Part shown: positions 1 to 10,528 of the stretch, piece after piece
Layout of the letters: each line of letters opens with the position of its first letter
Position numbering within the stretch: the first letter of the stretch is position 1
From: Rathayibacter sp. VKM Ac-2754
GTDB lineage: Bacteria > Actinomycetota > Actinomycetes > Actinomycetales > Microbacteriaceae
Length of the DNA: 64,000 nucleotides
Direction of reading: 5' to 3'
NCBI RefSeq assembly: GCF_009807095.1
Contig: NZ_WUCC01000003.1
Location: 372,001 to 436,000 of the forward strand
Program-made: the position numbers and the translations under genes
The notes under the pieces: generated by a model
What the model saw: only the letters and a program-made list of their open reading frames with translations
What the model was told of the DNA's origin: nothing
Database searches by the model: none

Positions 1-56
1 ACGAGGCCGCGGTGCTGGCCGCGATGCCTCCGCGCCGCGAGGTCGACGCCCGATGA
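1..56 (+). CDS. C-terminal end of an unidentified protein (partial)
   Basis: An open frame enters from the left edge and stops at TGA 54-56, giving 17 residues that end in PPRREVDAR. Its stop overlaps the ATG of the next gene by four bases (ATGA), so the two genes are probably translationally coupled in one operon. The neighbours, an amine-oxidase-like flavoenzyme and a peptide-type binding lipoprotein, make an ABC transporter subunit a reasonable guess, but 17 residues are too few to name a family. Confidence 0.6.
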   Translation, partial: EAAVLAAMPPRREVDAR

Positions 57-1147
57 CCGGCCGCGATGTCGTCGTCGTGGGCGCGGGAATCGTCGGAGCC
101 GCAGCTGCCCGCACCCTCGCCGAGCGCGGCGACCGCGTGCTCGTCCTCGAGCGCTTCGAGCGCGGCCACGACCGCGGCTCGTCGCACGGCGAGACGCGCA
201 TCTTCCGCCGCGGCTACGTCGAGGACGACTACCGCGCGCTGACCGGTCGTGCGGCGACCGAGTGGGCGCGGCTCGAGGCCGAGTCGGGTCGGCGCCTGTT
301 CACCCCGACCGGCGCGATCGACCACGGCGACGCCTCCGCCCTGCTCGCGATCGAGGAGGCCTTCGCCCGCGACGGCATCCCCGTCGAGCGCCTCGACGCG
401 GCGGAGGCGTCGCGCCGCTGGCCGGGACTGCGCTTCGAGACCGACGTGCTGCTGCACCCGGAGGGCGGCCGGCTCGACGCCGCCGCCGCGATCGAGGCGC
501 TGCTCGAGTCGGCGCAGGCCCACGGGGCGACCGTGCGGGCGAGCGTCGGCGTCCACGAGATCCGCGAGCGCGACGGAGGCGTCCGCCTCGTCACCGACGA
601 GGGACCGATCACCGCGGACGCCGTCGTCGTCGCCGCCGGCTCCTGGACCCCGGGACTCGTCGGCGACCTCGTCTCGACCGCCGGACTGGGGATCCCCGAG
701 GTGCGCGTCACCCAGGAGGAGCCGGCCCACTTCGCGACCGGTCTCGACGGCTGGCCGAGCTTCGTGCACCACCGCGGCGCGCTGCCCACGATCTACGGCC
801 TCGCGACCCCCGGAGTCGGCGTGAAGGTCGGCGAGCACGGCACGGGCCGCGTCATCGATCCCGACCAGCGCGGCGACCGCCGTCCCGAGCCCGAGGCGCT
901 CGCCCGCCTGCAGCGCTACGTCGCCGAGTGGGTGCCCGGGGCGGATGCGGCGAGCGCCGACCCGATCAGCTGCCTCTACGACACCACTCCCACCGAGGAC
1001 TTCGTGCTCGACCGGGTCGGCCGCGTCACCCTCGCGACCGGCTTCTCGGGGCACGGCTTCAAGTTCGGCCCCGTGCTCGGCGAGCTCCTCGCCGACCTCG
1101 CCGACGGGGCGGAGGCGCTCGAGCGCTTCCGCCTCACCCCCTCCTGA
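53..1147 (+). CDS. FAD-dependent amine oxidase, monomeric sarcosine oxidase / N-methyltryptophan oxidase family
   Basis: A flavoenzyme that should oxidise a secondary or N-substituted amino acid with oxygen as acceptor. The 364-residue length fits the DAO/MSOX family. The N-terminus has the dinucleotide-binding motif GAGIVG (residues 10-15). It is followed by SSHGETRIFR, the flavin-contact loop typical of monomeric sarcosine oxidases. Near residue 307 the segment SCLYDTTPTEDF places a cysteine where family members bind FAD covalently, and TGFSGHGFKFGP is the conserved C-terminal block. The gene overlaps the upstream gene by four bases and lies 26 bases before a peptide-type substrate-binding lipoprotein. 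I therefore infer uptake and oxidation of an N-methylated, glycated or opine-like amino acid. The exact substrate (sarcosine, fructosyl amino acid, pipecolate) cannot be read from the sequence. Confidence 0.85.
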   Translation: MTGRDVVVVGAGIVGAAAARTLAERGDRVLVLERFERGHDRGSSHGETRIFRRGYVEDDYRALTGRAATEWARLEAESGRRLFTPTGAIDHGDASALLAIEEAFARDGIPVERLDAAEASRRWPGLRFETDVLLHPEGGRLDAAAAIEALLESAQAHGATVRASVGVHEIRERDGGVRLVTDEGPITADAVVVAAGSWTPGLVGDLVSTAGLGIPEVRVTQEEPAHFATGLDGWPSFVHHRGALPTIYGLATPGVGVKVGEHGTGRVIDPDQRGDRRPEPEALARLQRYVAEWVPGADAASADPISCLYDTTPTEDFVLDRVGRVTLATGFSGHGFKFGPVLGELLADLADGAEALERFRLTPS

Positions 1148-1173
1148 CTCCCCACCCTCACGAAAGCAGCAGC

Positions 1174-2739
1174 ATGCACTCCTTCCGCGCGCTCGGCGCC
1201 CTCGCGGTGCTCGGCACCACCGTCGCCCTGGCCGGCTGCACCGGCGCGTCCGGCGGCTCTGCGGCGAGCGACCGCCTCGTCATCGGCACCACCGACTCGA
1301 TCGTCTCGCTCGACCCGGCCGGAGCCTGGGACCGCGGCAGCTTCACGCCGCAGAACCAGATCTACCAGCACCTCCTCACCTACGAGAACGGCGACACCAC
1401 GCCCGTCCCCGAGGTCGCCGAGGCCTGCGACTACGACAGCGCGACCACCTACCGCTGCTCGATCACGCCGGATCTGACCTTCTCGAACGGCGACGAGCTC
1501 ACCGCCTCCGACGTCGTCTTCTCGTTCCAGCGCGTCCTCGACATCGCCGCCGACACCGGCCCCTCGCCGCTGCTCGCGAACATGGAGTCGGTCGCGCAGG
1601 ACGGCGACGACGTGGTCTTCACCCTCGCGGTGCCGAACGACCAGACCTGGCCGTCGGTGCTGACCAGCATGGCCGGGCCGATCGTCGACGAGGAGGTGTT
1701 CCCCGCCGACGCGCTGCTCGAGGACGCCGATGTGATCGGCTCGGGCCCCTACGCCGTCGGGAGCTACGAGGACGGCGGGCTGCTGCAGCTCACCGCGAAC
1801 TCCTCCTACTCGGGCACCGCCCCCGAGACGGACGAGGTCGTCCTCCGCCCGTACACCTCGTCGACCAACCTGCGCCTCGACGTCGAGAACGGCGCCGTCG
1901 ACGTGGCCTACCGCTCGCTCACCGCGACCGACGTCGAGGACCTGAAGGGGAACTCCGACCTGCAGGTCGTCGACGGACCCGGCGGCTCGGTGCGCTTCCT
2001 CACCTTCAACGTGAACACGCAGCCGGGCGGCAGCGCCGAGCAGAAGCTCGCGATCCGCCAGGCCGTCGCCTCGCTCGTCGACCGTCAGGAGCTCGCCGAC
2101 CAGGTCTACCGCGGCACCTACGCGCCCGCGTACTCCGTCGTGCTCGACGGCCAGCTCGGCGCGACGGAGGCGTTCTCGGACGTCTACGGAGCGGCTCCCG
2201 ACCCCGAGAAGGCCGCGTCGATCCTCGCGGCCGCCGGGGTCTCCACTCCGGTGACCCTGCCGATCCAGTACACGAGCGACCACTACGGCCCCGACTCCGA
2301 TCAGGAGTACGCGCTGATCGAGTCGCAGCTGGAGGCGTCCGGCCTCTTCAGCGTCGAGCTGCAGTCGACGGAGTGGACCAGCTACGTCACCCAGCTCGCG
2401 CCCGACTCGGGCTACCCTGCCTACCAGCTCGGCTTCTTCCCGGACTACCCGGACCCCGACAACTTCCTCCGCTCGGCCTACTCGTCGACAGGGGCCTCGG
2501 TCGCCAACGGCTACTCGAACCCCGAGGTCGACGCCCTGATCGACGCGGAGGCGACCGCGACGGACCAGGACGCCCGCGCCGCCGCGATCGAGCAGCTCCA
2601 GGCGGTGACCGCGACCGACGCGCCGATCATCCCGCTGCTGCAGGGCCGCGAGACCGTCGTCGCCGCGGCCGGAGTGACGGGCCTCGAGGACACCCTCGAC
2701 GCGACGTACCTCTTCCACTTCGGAGCACTGGCGAAGTAG
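1174..2739 (+). CDS. ABC transporter substrate-binding lipoprotein, peptide/nickel/opine family (SBP_bac_5)
   Basis: A 521-residue extracytoplasmic solute receptor. The start at ATG 1174 gives a standard lipoprotein signal peptide with lipobox LAGC; a longer open frame reaching 262 is only the shadow of the oxidase gene. The mature part begins with RLVIGTTDSIVSLDPA and has family landmarks of SBP_bac_5: SDVVFSFQRVLD, GSGPYAVGSYEDG, RQAVASLVDRQELAD and the DYPDPDNFLRSAYSS segment near the C-terminus. This family delivers oligopeptides, opines or glycoside-like ligands to two permeases and one or two ATPases, which would lie to the left of the window. Its position after the amine oxidase suggests that its ligand feeds that enzyme. 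Confidence 0.88.
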   Translation: MHSFRALGALAVLGTTVALAGCTGASGGSAASDRLVIGTTDSIVSLDPAGAWDRGSFTPQNQIYQHLLTYENGDTTPVPEVAEACDYDSATTYRCSITPDLTFSNGDELTASDVVFSFQRVLDIAADTGPSPLLANMESVAQDGDDVVFTLAVPNDQTWPSVLTSMAGPIVDEEVFPADALLEDADVIGSGPYAVGSYEDGGLLQLTANSSYSGTAPETDEVVLRPYTSSTNLRLDVENGAVDVAYRSLTATDVEDLKGNSDLQVVDGPGGSVRFLTFNVNTQPGGSAEQKLAIRQAVASLVDRQELADQVYRGTYAPAYSVVLDGQLGATEAFSDVYGAAPDPEKAASILAAAGVSTPVTLPIQYTSDHYGPDSDQEYALIESQLEASGLFSVELQSTEWTSYVTQLAPDSGYPAYQLGFFPDYPDPDNFLRSAYSSTGASVANGYSNPEVDALIDAEATATDQDARAAAIEQLQAVTATDAPIIPLLQGRETVVAAAGVTGLEDTLDATYLFHFGALAK

Positions 2740-2751
2740 CGGGGAAGGCAG

Positions 2752-3072
2752 TCAGCCGACGATGCGCGCCCAGCCCGAGGTCGCGTCGTCGTCCGACGGC
2801 GCCTCCCGTACCGGCTCGTCAGCCGTCGCGCGGTGCGCCCGGAACACGCCGAATGCCACCGTCCCCGCGGTCATGGCGAGGGTCGCCTCGAAGAGCGCCG
2901 GGCCGAGCGTGTACAGCGAGTTCGCCAGGATCGCCAGCGGCGGCACGTTCTCGGGGCTGTAGCTCCACTCGTTCGGCAGCGTCACCGCCACCGCCGGGAC
3001 CGCGAGCGTCACGACCCAGAGCAGTGCCGTGTAGGCGACGAGAGCGGGCCACCATCCCGTGCCCCGCCTCAC
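2752..3072 (-). CDS. Small membrane protein of unknown function
   Basis: 106 residues with two strong hydrophobic segments (about residues 8-30 and 48-75) and a polar, acidic C-terminus. It contains WSYSPENVPPLAILANSLYTLGPALFEA. No family is recognised. Its start overlaps the stop of the next upstream gene on the same strand by four bases, so the two are a coupled pair. Its stop lies 12 bases from the convergent binding-protein gene. Confidence 0.7.
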   Translation of the reverse strand: MRRGTGWWPALVAYTALLWVVTLAVPAVAVTLPNEWSYSPENVPPLAILANSLYTLGPALFEATLAMTAGTVAFGVFRAHRATADEPVREAPSDDDATSGWARIVG

Positions 3073-3605
3073 GAGCGCGCCGCCTTCAGGGTGATCGCTC
3101 CGCCGATCGAGAGGAGCCCGATCGTGATCCCCGGGCCGGGCACGTACATCAGCACAGCGCGGAAGAACTGCTCCGGCCCCGTGACGGTGTCGTAGTACGC
3201 CGACGCGTTAGCGGTCCAGAGCGTGGCCGCCCCGACCACGAGGAACAGCGCTCCCATCACGGCGAGAGCGATCGCCGTGCGCGAGGCCGCAGAGGGTCGG
3301 GCGCGGTCGGTCTCGGCCCGCTCCTCGAGCTCGGGCTCGGGCTCGGGCGCCGGCAGCTCGGGCGCGGGCAGCGGCTCCGACGACTCGGGGGGCACGCGGA
3401 CCTCTCGCCAGCGCTCGGGGATGCGCGGGGCCTCGGCCGGAGGCTCCTGCCTGCGGCGCTCCTCCTCGGCCTCACCGCGGCGCGGACGCCGGAACCGCTC
3501 TTCCGCCCGGGTGAGCCGCTCGGGCTCGGGGCCGTCGTAGCCGCGCTGGTAGGCGGCGTGGAACCGCGGATCCGTCCGGGCGCTCGTCTCGGTGCTCTCA
3601 GCCAT
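3069..3605 (-). CDS. Membrane protein with long charged N-terminus, unknown function
   Basis: 178 residues if translation starts at ATG 3605 (MAESTETSARTD); a longer start at 3620 is possible but adds only five residues. The first 100 residues are hydrophilic and rich in Arg, Glu and Pro, with PEPEPELEE. Two hydrophobic helices follow (SRTAIALAVMGALFLVVGAAT and a glycine-rich helix at the C-terminus). It is translationally coupled to the small membrane protein downstream. Function unknown; an envelope role is inferred only from the topology. Confidence 0.7.
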   Translation of the reverse strand: MAESTETSARTDPRFHAAYQRGYDGPEPERLTRAEERFRRPRRGEAEEERRRQEPPAEAPRIPERWREVRVPPESSEPLPAPELPAPEPEPELEERAETDRARPSAASRTAIALAVMGALFLVVGAATLWTANASAYYDTVTGPEQFFRAVLMYVPGPGITIGLLSIGGAITLKAARS

Positions 3606-3769
3606 GCAATCCCCCTGCATCGTCTCGAGTCTTCATCCTGTCGCAGAACGACGGATCGCGCCTCTGATGTCAAGTGCAGGACACGGAGGCCCCGCGTACA
3701 GGAAGCTCGGAGAGGATCCACGCATACCTTCCCCCGCCGCACACCCCCTGCCTCGAGAACGGCCCGGCC

Positions 3770-4069
3770 ATGATCCTGCTCCGCACCCACTCCAATCGCT
3801 GGGTCGCCCGCGCCCGCCGCGCCGGCGTCGCACTCGGACTGATCACCCTCGCCGCGGAGCTGTCGCGGCCGGTCTACAAGACCGTGCGCCTCGACGTCGA
3901 GAGCGGCGAGCGCATCCTGCTGCGCGACTCCGACTCGCTCGAGGAGGCGTTCGCGGTGCTGATCGCGGGCGTCGAGCGGGCCCGCCTCGCCGCGGAGCTG
4001 TCGGCCGTCGATGAAGGCGACGCCGATCCCGCCGAGGACGACCCCTTCGACGACGAGATGGCGGCCTGA
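3770..4069 (+). CDS. Hypothetical protein, 99 residues
   Basis: Starts at ATG 3770 with MILLRTHSNRWVARARRAG; an open frame reaches back to 3674 but that extension is proline-rich and lacks a ribosome-binding site. One moderately hydrophobic stretch (AGVALGLITLAAEL) is followed by VYKTVRLDVESGERILLRDSDSLEEAF and an acidic C-terminus. Family unknown. It stands alone between a minus-strand membrane-protein pair and the convergent drug-efflux gene. Confidence 0.55.
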   Translation: MILLRTHSNRWVARARRAGVALGLITLAAELSRPVYKTVRLDVESGERILLRDSDSLEEAFAVLIAGVERARLAAELSAVDEGDADPAEDDPFDDEMAA

Positions 4070-4091
4070 CCCGCCGATCGCCTCCGCGAGG

Positions 4092-6326
<2,235 letters not shown>

Positions 6327-6334
<8 letters not shown>

Positions 6335-6353
6335 TCTTGCACGAACTGCACTC
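6327..6353. promoter_or_regulatory. Inverted-repeat operator candidate of the TetR/DHA2 operon
   Basis: GAGTGCA (6327-6333) and TGCACTC (6347-6353) form a perfect 7-bp inverted repeat with a 13-base centre that itself holds TTGCAC. It overlaps the ATG at 6334. A further TGCACTC half site lies at 6311-6317, in the same orientation as the right arm. Bound TetR dimer would block its own transcription or translation start. Position and symmetry are seen; binding is inferred. Confidence 0.6.
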
Positions 6354-6416
6354 AATGACAGCCCCGTATCGGAATGGACGAGGCCTGCTTCTCAGCACGG
6401 TCTGAGATCGGTCGGA

Positions 6417-6452
6417 TAAAACCTTGTGAACAGAATCGTTCATATGGTTTTA
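6417..6452. promoter_or_regulatory. Nested inverted-repeat operator of the AbiE-like module
   Basis: A symmetric 36-bp element in an unusually AT-rich patch: TAAAACC (6417-6423), TGAAC (6427-6431), GTTCA (6438-6442), GGTTTTA (6446-6452), with equal 3-base spacers and a 6-base centre. It ends 10 bases before the antitoxin start. AbiEi antitoxins are known to bind inverted repeats in their own promoter and to repress it; this is the natural site here. Confidence 0.6.
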
Positions 6453-6462
6453 GACTGCGCAG

Positions 6463-7434
6463 ATGAGTCCTTCCGCCATCTCATCGCCGCTCCACGAGCT
6501 GCTCCTCGATGCCGGCATCGCCGTGCGCATCATCAGCGCGCGTGATCTGCGGATCACCACCTCGTCCGGCGACGAGATCGACGCGCACCTCGTCTTCACA
6601 CCACGGCCGCCCACTCCGTCGGAGGTGCGCAAGCATGCGCTGGGAACGGCATCGGGCGCGGTGACCGCATTCGTGTCACCCCGCGCGAACAGCATCACCC
6701 GACGCCTCGCACTCGACGATCCCCGACTCGCCCTGTTCGGCTTGGACGATGGCACCGTCATCGTCCAAGGAGAGGATCTGACCGTCGCGAAGGACGATCG
6801 GCAGACGAGCGGCAGGCGACGCCGCGTGTCGTACGCGCTCTTCGCGCTCCAGCGAACGCTCGCGCGAACACGTGAACCGCGGTTCCAGAACGACCTGGCT
6901 CACGAATGCGGCGTCTCGCAGATGACGATCTCGAAGCTGCTCGGAGCAGATCCGCTCCTGGCGCAGCGCACCGGGCAGGGTTGGGTCGCTCGGGATCGTC
7001 GCGCTCTCGCCGAGCGTTTCCTCGCGGAGTACCCGGGTCCGGGCGGGCTCTCGCAGCTCTGGTACTCGATCCGACCCGTCATCGAGCAGGCGGAACAGGC
7101 TTCGGCATCGGGGCTGAGAGCGCTGCTGTCCGGGGACAGCGCCGCCGACCGTCTCGCACCGTGGAGGGTTCCGAGGCTCGCGGTGCTGTACGCCGACCGG
7201 AGCCTCCCGCTCGAAGCGTCAGGCTTCGCGGAGACCGATTCTCGCGAGGCCACCCTGCGAGTCCACGTCCCGATGGATCAGACGATCTGGGCGACAGCAG
7301 ACGCGTGGTACCCGCGCGGACGCACCGTGGACCCACTCATCGCCGCGTGGGACCTGCAGCGCAGTGGCGGTCCCGACGCGGACGAAGCCGTGGAGCGCCT
7401 CCTGAGCAAGGAGGTGACGACGTGGCTGCGATGA
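6463..7434 (+). CDS. AbiEi-like antitoxin / transcriptional regulator of a type IV toxin-antitoxin module
   Basis: 323 residues. A winged-helix region lies at about 125-178 (ALQRTLARTREPRFQNDLAHECGVSQ, recognition helix near 151-160). It follows an N-terminal domain of about 115 residues that I do not recognise. The C-terminal part has VDPLIAAWDLQRSGGPDADEA, which resembles the conserved end of AbiEi-family antitoxins. Its stop overlaps the toxin gene. In AbiE systems the antitoxin represses its own promoter and counteracts the nucleotidyltransferase toxin without a stable complex. The mid-protein position of the helix-turn-helix differs from ordinary AbiEi, where it is N-terminal. Identification rests on the C-terminal motif and the toxin partner. 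Confidence 0.7.
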   Translation: MSPSAISSPLHELLLDAGIAVRIISARDLRITTSSGDEIDAHLVFTPRPPTPSEVRKHALGTASGAVTAFVSPRANSITRRLALDDPRLALFGLDDGTVIVQGEDLTVAKDDRQTSGRRRRVSYALFALQRTLARTREPRFQNDLAHECGVSQMTISKLLGADPLLAQRTGQGWVARDRRALAERFLAEYPGPGGLSQLWYSIRPVIEQAEQASASGLRALLSGDSAADRLAPWRVPRLAVLYADRSLPLEASGFAETDSREATLRVHVPMDQTIWATADAWYPRGRTVDPLIAAWDLQRSGGPDADEAVERLLSKEVTTWLR

Positions 7435-8183
7435 GATCCGTCACACTCCCGTCCACGTCCCGAGCCGATGACGCAGCTCTCCTCGCACTGGCAGACGCAT
7501 CACTCGCGATCGCCGAACTCGACGATGCGTGCATCGTCGGCGGGCAGATGGTCGCGCTCCTCTGCGCCGCCTTCCCGAGCGCCGACATGATCACGCGTCG
7601 AACGGTGGACGCGGATGCAGCAGTGTCTCCCGTCGTCGCCGCTGCGGGCACACTGCACGACCTGCTGATCACCAGCGGTTACAAGCCGGGTTCGGGCAAC
7701 CACTACGTCTCGGGCGACCGCGAGATCGACGTCCTCGTACCGTCGCTCACGGGCCGGTTCGAGAGCTCGGAGCACGGCGGGCGCGGGTTCGACAGCGCAC
7801 CGGGCCTGGACCTCGCTCTGCGCGGAACGCTCGAACTCGACGTGACGGTGATCCTGCTCGACGAGACCCCGCTCACGTTCTCCACGCGGGTCCCCGGGGT
7901 CGAACGAGCGCTGATCGTCAAGGCGCTCGCCTACGAGTCGCGGCGGGCACCGAAGGATCTGCTCGACATCTTCAACCTGATGCTGATCAGGAACGCGCAC
8001 AGTCCTGAAGAGGTCGGCGGCTGGCGGATCGGTGACGAGGCGGGTACCGGAGCACGGGGTGACGCCGCCTCGGTGCTCCGCCGTATCGCCGGAGCGCCGG
8101 GACTCCGACTGATGCTCCGCGAGACGGGCGTTCCGCCCGGCCCGTTCGGCTCGCTCCTGCGCAGCTACATCAGCGCCGACTGA
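7422..8183 (+). CDS. AbiEii-like nucleotidyltransferase toxin
   Basis: 253 residues from GTG 7422. This start is preferred because AAGGAGG (7408-7414) sits seven bases upstream, whereas an ATG at 7431 is 16 bases away. Minimal nucleotidyltransferase motifs are present: IVGGQMVALL (GG at 40-41), RRTVDADAAV (D63 and D65 as metal ligands), REIDVLV (D103 as third acidic residue), and KALAYESRRAPKDLLDIF (K167, K178, D179, D182), which matches the KD-x2-D block of AbiEii toxins. AbiEii/MenT-like enzymes transfer nucleotides to RNA, often tRNA acceptor ends, and stop growth. It overlaps the antitoxin gene by 13 bases, the usual coupled layout. Confidence 0.75.
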   Translation: MAAMRSVTLPSTSRADDAALLALADASLAIAELDDACIVGGQMVALLCAAFPSADMITRRTVDADAAVSPVVAAAGTLHDLLITSGYKPGSGNHYVSGDREIDVLVPSLTGRFESSEHGGRGFDSAPGLDLALRGTLELDVTVILLDETPLTFSTRVPGVERALIVKALAYESRRAPKDLLDIFNLMLIRNAHSPEEVGGWRIGDEAGTGARGDAASVLRRIAGAPGLRLMLRETGVPPGPFGSLLRSYISAD

Positions 8184-8204
8184 CCAGCCGTCTCGCTGCG
8201 AGGA

Positions 8205-8232
8205 GGGCCCGACGCCCTCAGGCGCCGGGCCC
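8205..8232. terminator. Bidirectional stem-loop between convergent genes
   Basis: GGGCCCGACGCC (8205-8216) pairs with GGCGCCGGGCCC (8221-8232) except for one mismatch, with a CTCA loop. It lies between the convergent ends of the toxin gene and the rhamnosidase gene and can terminate both. Confidence 0.7.
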
Positions 8233-8239
8233 CCACCGG

Positions 8240-10492
8240 TCAGAGCGTCAGCGTGTGCTCCCCCGCCCCGAGCTCGCGGTCGGCGGCGCCCGCCGCGCGG
8301 ACCACCGCGGTGGCTCCCGCGGGCACCGTCACGGCGAGCGAGACGTCGTCGCCGGCGCGATCCCAGCGCACGCTCGCGAGGCCGTGCGGGGTCTCGAGGG
8401 TCGACTCCGCCCAGGTGAGGTCGCCGCCGGGCTGCGGGGCGATCAGGAGGCGGGAGTAGCCCGGGTCGAGCGGGGCCAGGCCGCCGACGACGCGGTGCAG
8501 CCAGTCGGCGACGGCGCCGAGCGCGTAGTGGTTGAAGCTCGTCATCTCGCCGGGGTTGATGCTGCCGTCGGGGAGCATCGAGTCCCAGCGCTCCCAGATC
8601 GTGGTCGCGCCCATCGTCACCGGGTAGAGCCACGACGGGCACTCGCGCTGCAGGAGCAGGCGGTACGCGGCGTCGACGTGCCCGGTCGACGAGAGGGCGT
8701 CGGTGATGAAGGGCGTGCCCGCGAAGCCGGTCGAGATCGTGTAGCCGCTCTCGGCGACGAGCTCGGCGAGCCGGTCGCCGGCCCAGCCCAGCTCGGAGTC
8801 GTCGAGCAGGCCGAAGACGATCGCGAGCGAGTAGACGGTGGTGCAGTCGCTGAAGACGCGCTGGTCGGCGACGTACTTCGCGCGGAAGGCGTCGCGCAGG
8901 GCCGAGGCCATCTGCGAGAACTCCTGCGCCTCCTCGTCGCGGCCGAGCACGGCCGCGGAGTCCGCCACGATGCGGGCCGTGCGGTAGGCGCAGGCCGTGG
9001 CGACGACTCCGGTGTCGGCCTTCGCGTCGGCCGGGGCGTCGGGGGCGGCGTCGGGGTCGAGCCAGTCGCCGAACTGGAAGCCGGTGTCCCAGACGCCCGA
9101 CGCGGACAGCTTCGAGCGGACGCGGCGCGCGTGCGACGCCATCGACTCGAACGACTCCTCGAGCACCGTCGGGTCGCCGTACGCCTGCCAGACCGCCCAC
9201 GGCACCCAGGCCGCGGCGTCGCTCCAGAGTGCGGTGGAGTCCATCGGAGGGAAGCTGGTCTCGGCCGCGCGGCGCTTGAGCACGTCGGGCACGACGAACG
9301 GCACGGCACCGTCGTGGTGCTGCTGCTCGAGGGCGAGGTCGCGGAGCCAGTCGCGGAGGAAGTCCTCGGCGTCGGCGAGGTACACGGCGGTCGGAGCGAA
9401 CGCGGCGATGTCGCCCGTCCAGCCGAGGCGCTCGTCGCGCTGCGGGCAGTCGGTGGGCACATCGAGGAAGTTGCCGACCATGCCGCGGTAGACGTTGTCG
9501 TGCAGCTGGTCGAGCAGGGGCTCGGAGCTGCGGAACGTGCCGATGCGGCGGAGGTCGCTGCTGACGACGATCGCGGTGAGGGCCCCGTCGGCGATGTCCC
9601 CCGGCCAGCCGTCGACCTCCGCGTAGCGGAACCCGTGGAAGGTGAGGGTCGGCTCGAAGACGTCGGCGCCTCCCGACAGCGTGAAGCGATCGGTCGCCTT
9701 CGCCTCGCGGAGGGGCCGGACGCCCAGCTCGTCGTCCTCGAGGACCTCGGCGTGGCGCAGCGTGACGACGGTCCCCTCCGGCCCGGTGACCGCGACGCGG
9801 ACCCAGCCGACGAGGTTCTCGCCGAAGTCGACGAGGGTGCGTCCCGACGGGCTGGTCCAGATCTTCTGCGGCGCGATCTCGGCGAGGCGGCGCACGGGCG
9901 GGGCGATGTAGGGCTCGAGCATCGCCGGGTCGACCTCGACCTCGTGGACGCCGACCCAGGCGGAGTCGTCGAATCCGGCGCTCGTCCAGCCGGTCGGCTC
10001 GCGGCGGGCGTCGATGTCCTGGCCGTCGTAGAGACTGTCGGCGGTGGTGGCGCTCGCGCCCGCGCGCCAGGAGTCGTCGGTCACGACGACCTGCTCGTGG
10101 CCGTCGGCGAAGCGGAGGCGCAGCTCGGCGGCCCCGGCGATCTCGGTTCCGTAGGGCGCGGCTCCCTCGCCCCAGCTCAGCCGGCCGCGGTACCAGCCGT
10201 CGCCGAGGGCGAGCCCGATCGTCACCGTGTCCCGGCCGCTGATCAGGGGCGTCACGTCGTGCTCGGAGTAGCGCAGGCGCCACTCGTAGCTCGTCCAGCC
10301 GGGGGTGAAGAGCTCGTCCGAGGCGGGCGCCCCGTCGATCCACGCCTCGACGATGCCGAGGGCCGAGAGGCGGAGGGCCGCCGAGACGACCTCGCCGTGC
10401 CCGGTGTCGAGCGGGATCTCGCGGCGGAGGAGGGGGGCGGCGCCGTCGAGAGCGTCGTCGGGGGCCAGGAAGCGGGCGGTCCAGTCGGTCAT
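8240..10492 (-). CDS. Alpha-L-rhamnosidase, glycoside hydrolase family 78
   Basis: 750 residues; hydrolyses terminal alpha-L-rhamnose from plant glycosides or oligosaccharides. The N-terminal beta domains contain SDELFTPGWTSYEWRLRYSEHDV and LGDGWYRGRLSW, both typical of GH78. The (alpha/alpha)6 barrel carries DVPTDCPQRDERLGWTGD, the acidic segment that holds the general acid in characterised GH78 enzymes. Further on come TTIWERWDSMLPDG and SFNHYALGAVADWLHRVVGGL. There is no signal peptide, so the enzyme acts on imported rhamnosides in the cytoplasm. It lies 36 bases after the LacI gene on the same strand, and the ABC importer diverges from that regulator. The substrate is therefore probably what the transporter imports. 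Confidence 0.93.
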   Translation of the reverse strand: MTDWTARFLAPDDALDGAAPLLRREIPLDTGHGEVVSAALRLSALGIVEAWIDGAPASDELFTPGWTSYEWRLRYSEHDVTPLISGRDTVTIGLALGDGWYRGRLSWGEGAAPYGTEIAGAAELRLRFADGHEQVVVTDDSWRAGASATTADSLYDGQDIDARREPTGWTSAGFDDSAWVGVHEVEVDPAMLEPYIAPPVRRLAEIAPQKIWTSPSGRTLVDFGENLVGWVRVAVTGPEGTVVTLRHAEVLEDDELGVRPLREAKATDRFTLSGGADVFEPTLTFHGFRYAEVDGWPGDIADGALTAIVVSSDLRRIGTFRSSEPLLDQLHDNVYRGMVGNFLDVPTDCPQRDERLGWTGDIAAFAPTAVYLADAEDFLRDWLRDLALEQQHHDGAVPFVVPDVLKRRAAETSFPPMDSTALWSDAAAWVPWAVWQAYGDPTVLEESFESMASHARRVRSKLSASGVWDTGFQFGDWLDPDAAPDAPADAKADTGVVATACAYRTARIVADSAAVLGRDEEAQEFSQMASALRDAFRAKYVADQRVFSDCTTVYSLAIVFGLLDDSELGWAGDRLAELVAESGYTISTGFAGTPFITDALSSTGHVDAAYRLLLQRECPSWLYPVTMGATTIWERWDSMLPDGSINPGEMTSFNHYALGAVADWLHRVVGGLAPLDPGYSRLLIAPQPGGDLTWAESTLETPHGLASVRWDRAGDDVSLAVTVPAGATAVVRAAGAADRELGAGEHTLTL

Positions 10493-10528
10493 CGTCGTCC
10501 TTCTGCGTGGTGGTGTGCGGTGAGTGGG

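Noticed and set aside
262-1173. Extension of the binding-lipoprotein frame upstream of 1174
   Set aside because: It overlaps the oxidase gene, is Arg/Pro-rich, and the lipoprotein signal peptide begins exactly at ATG 1174.
945-3773. 942-codon plus-strand frame across the lipoprotein and the minus-strand membrane genes
   Set aside because: Arg/Pro-rich shadow of the lipoprotein gene and antisense of two membrane proteins; no start signal or domain.
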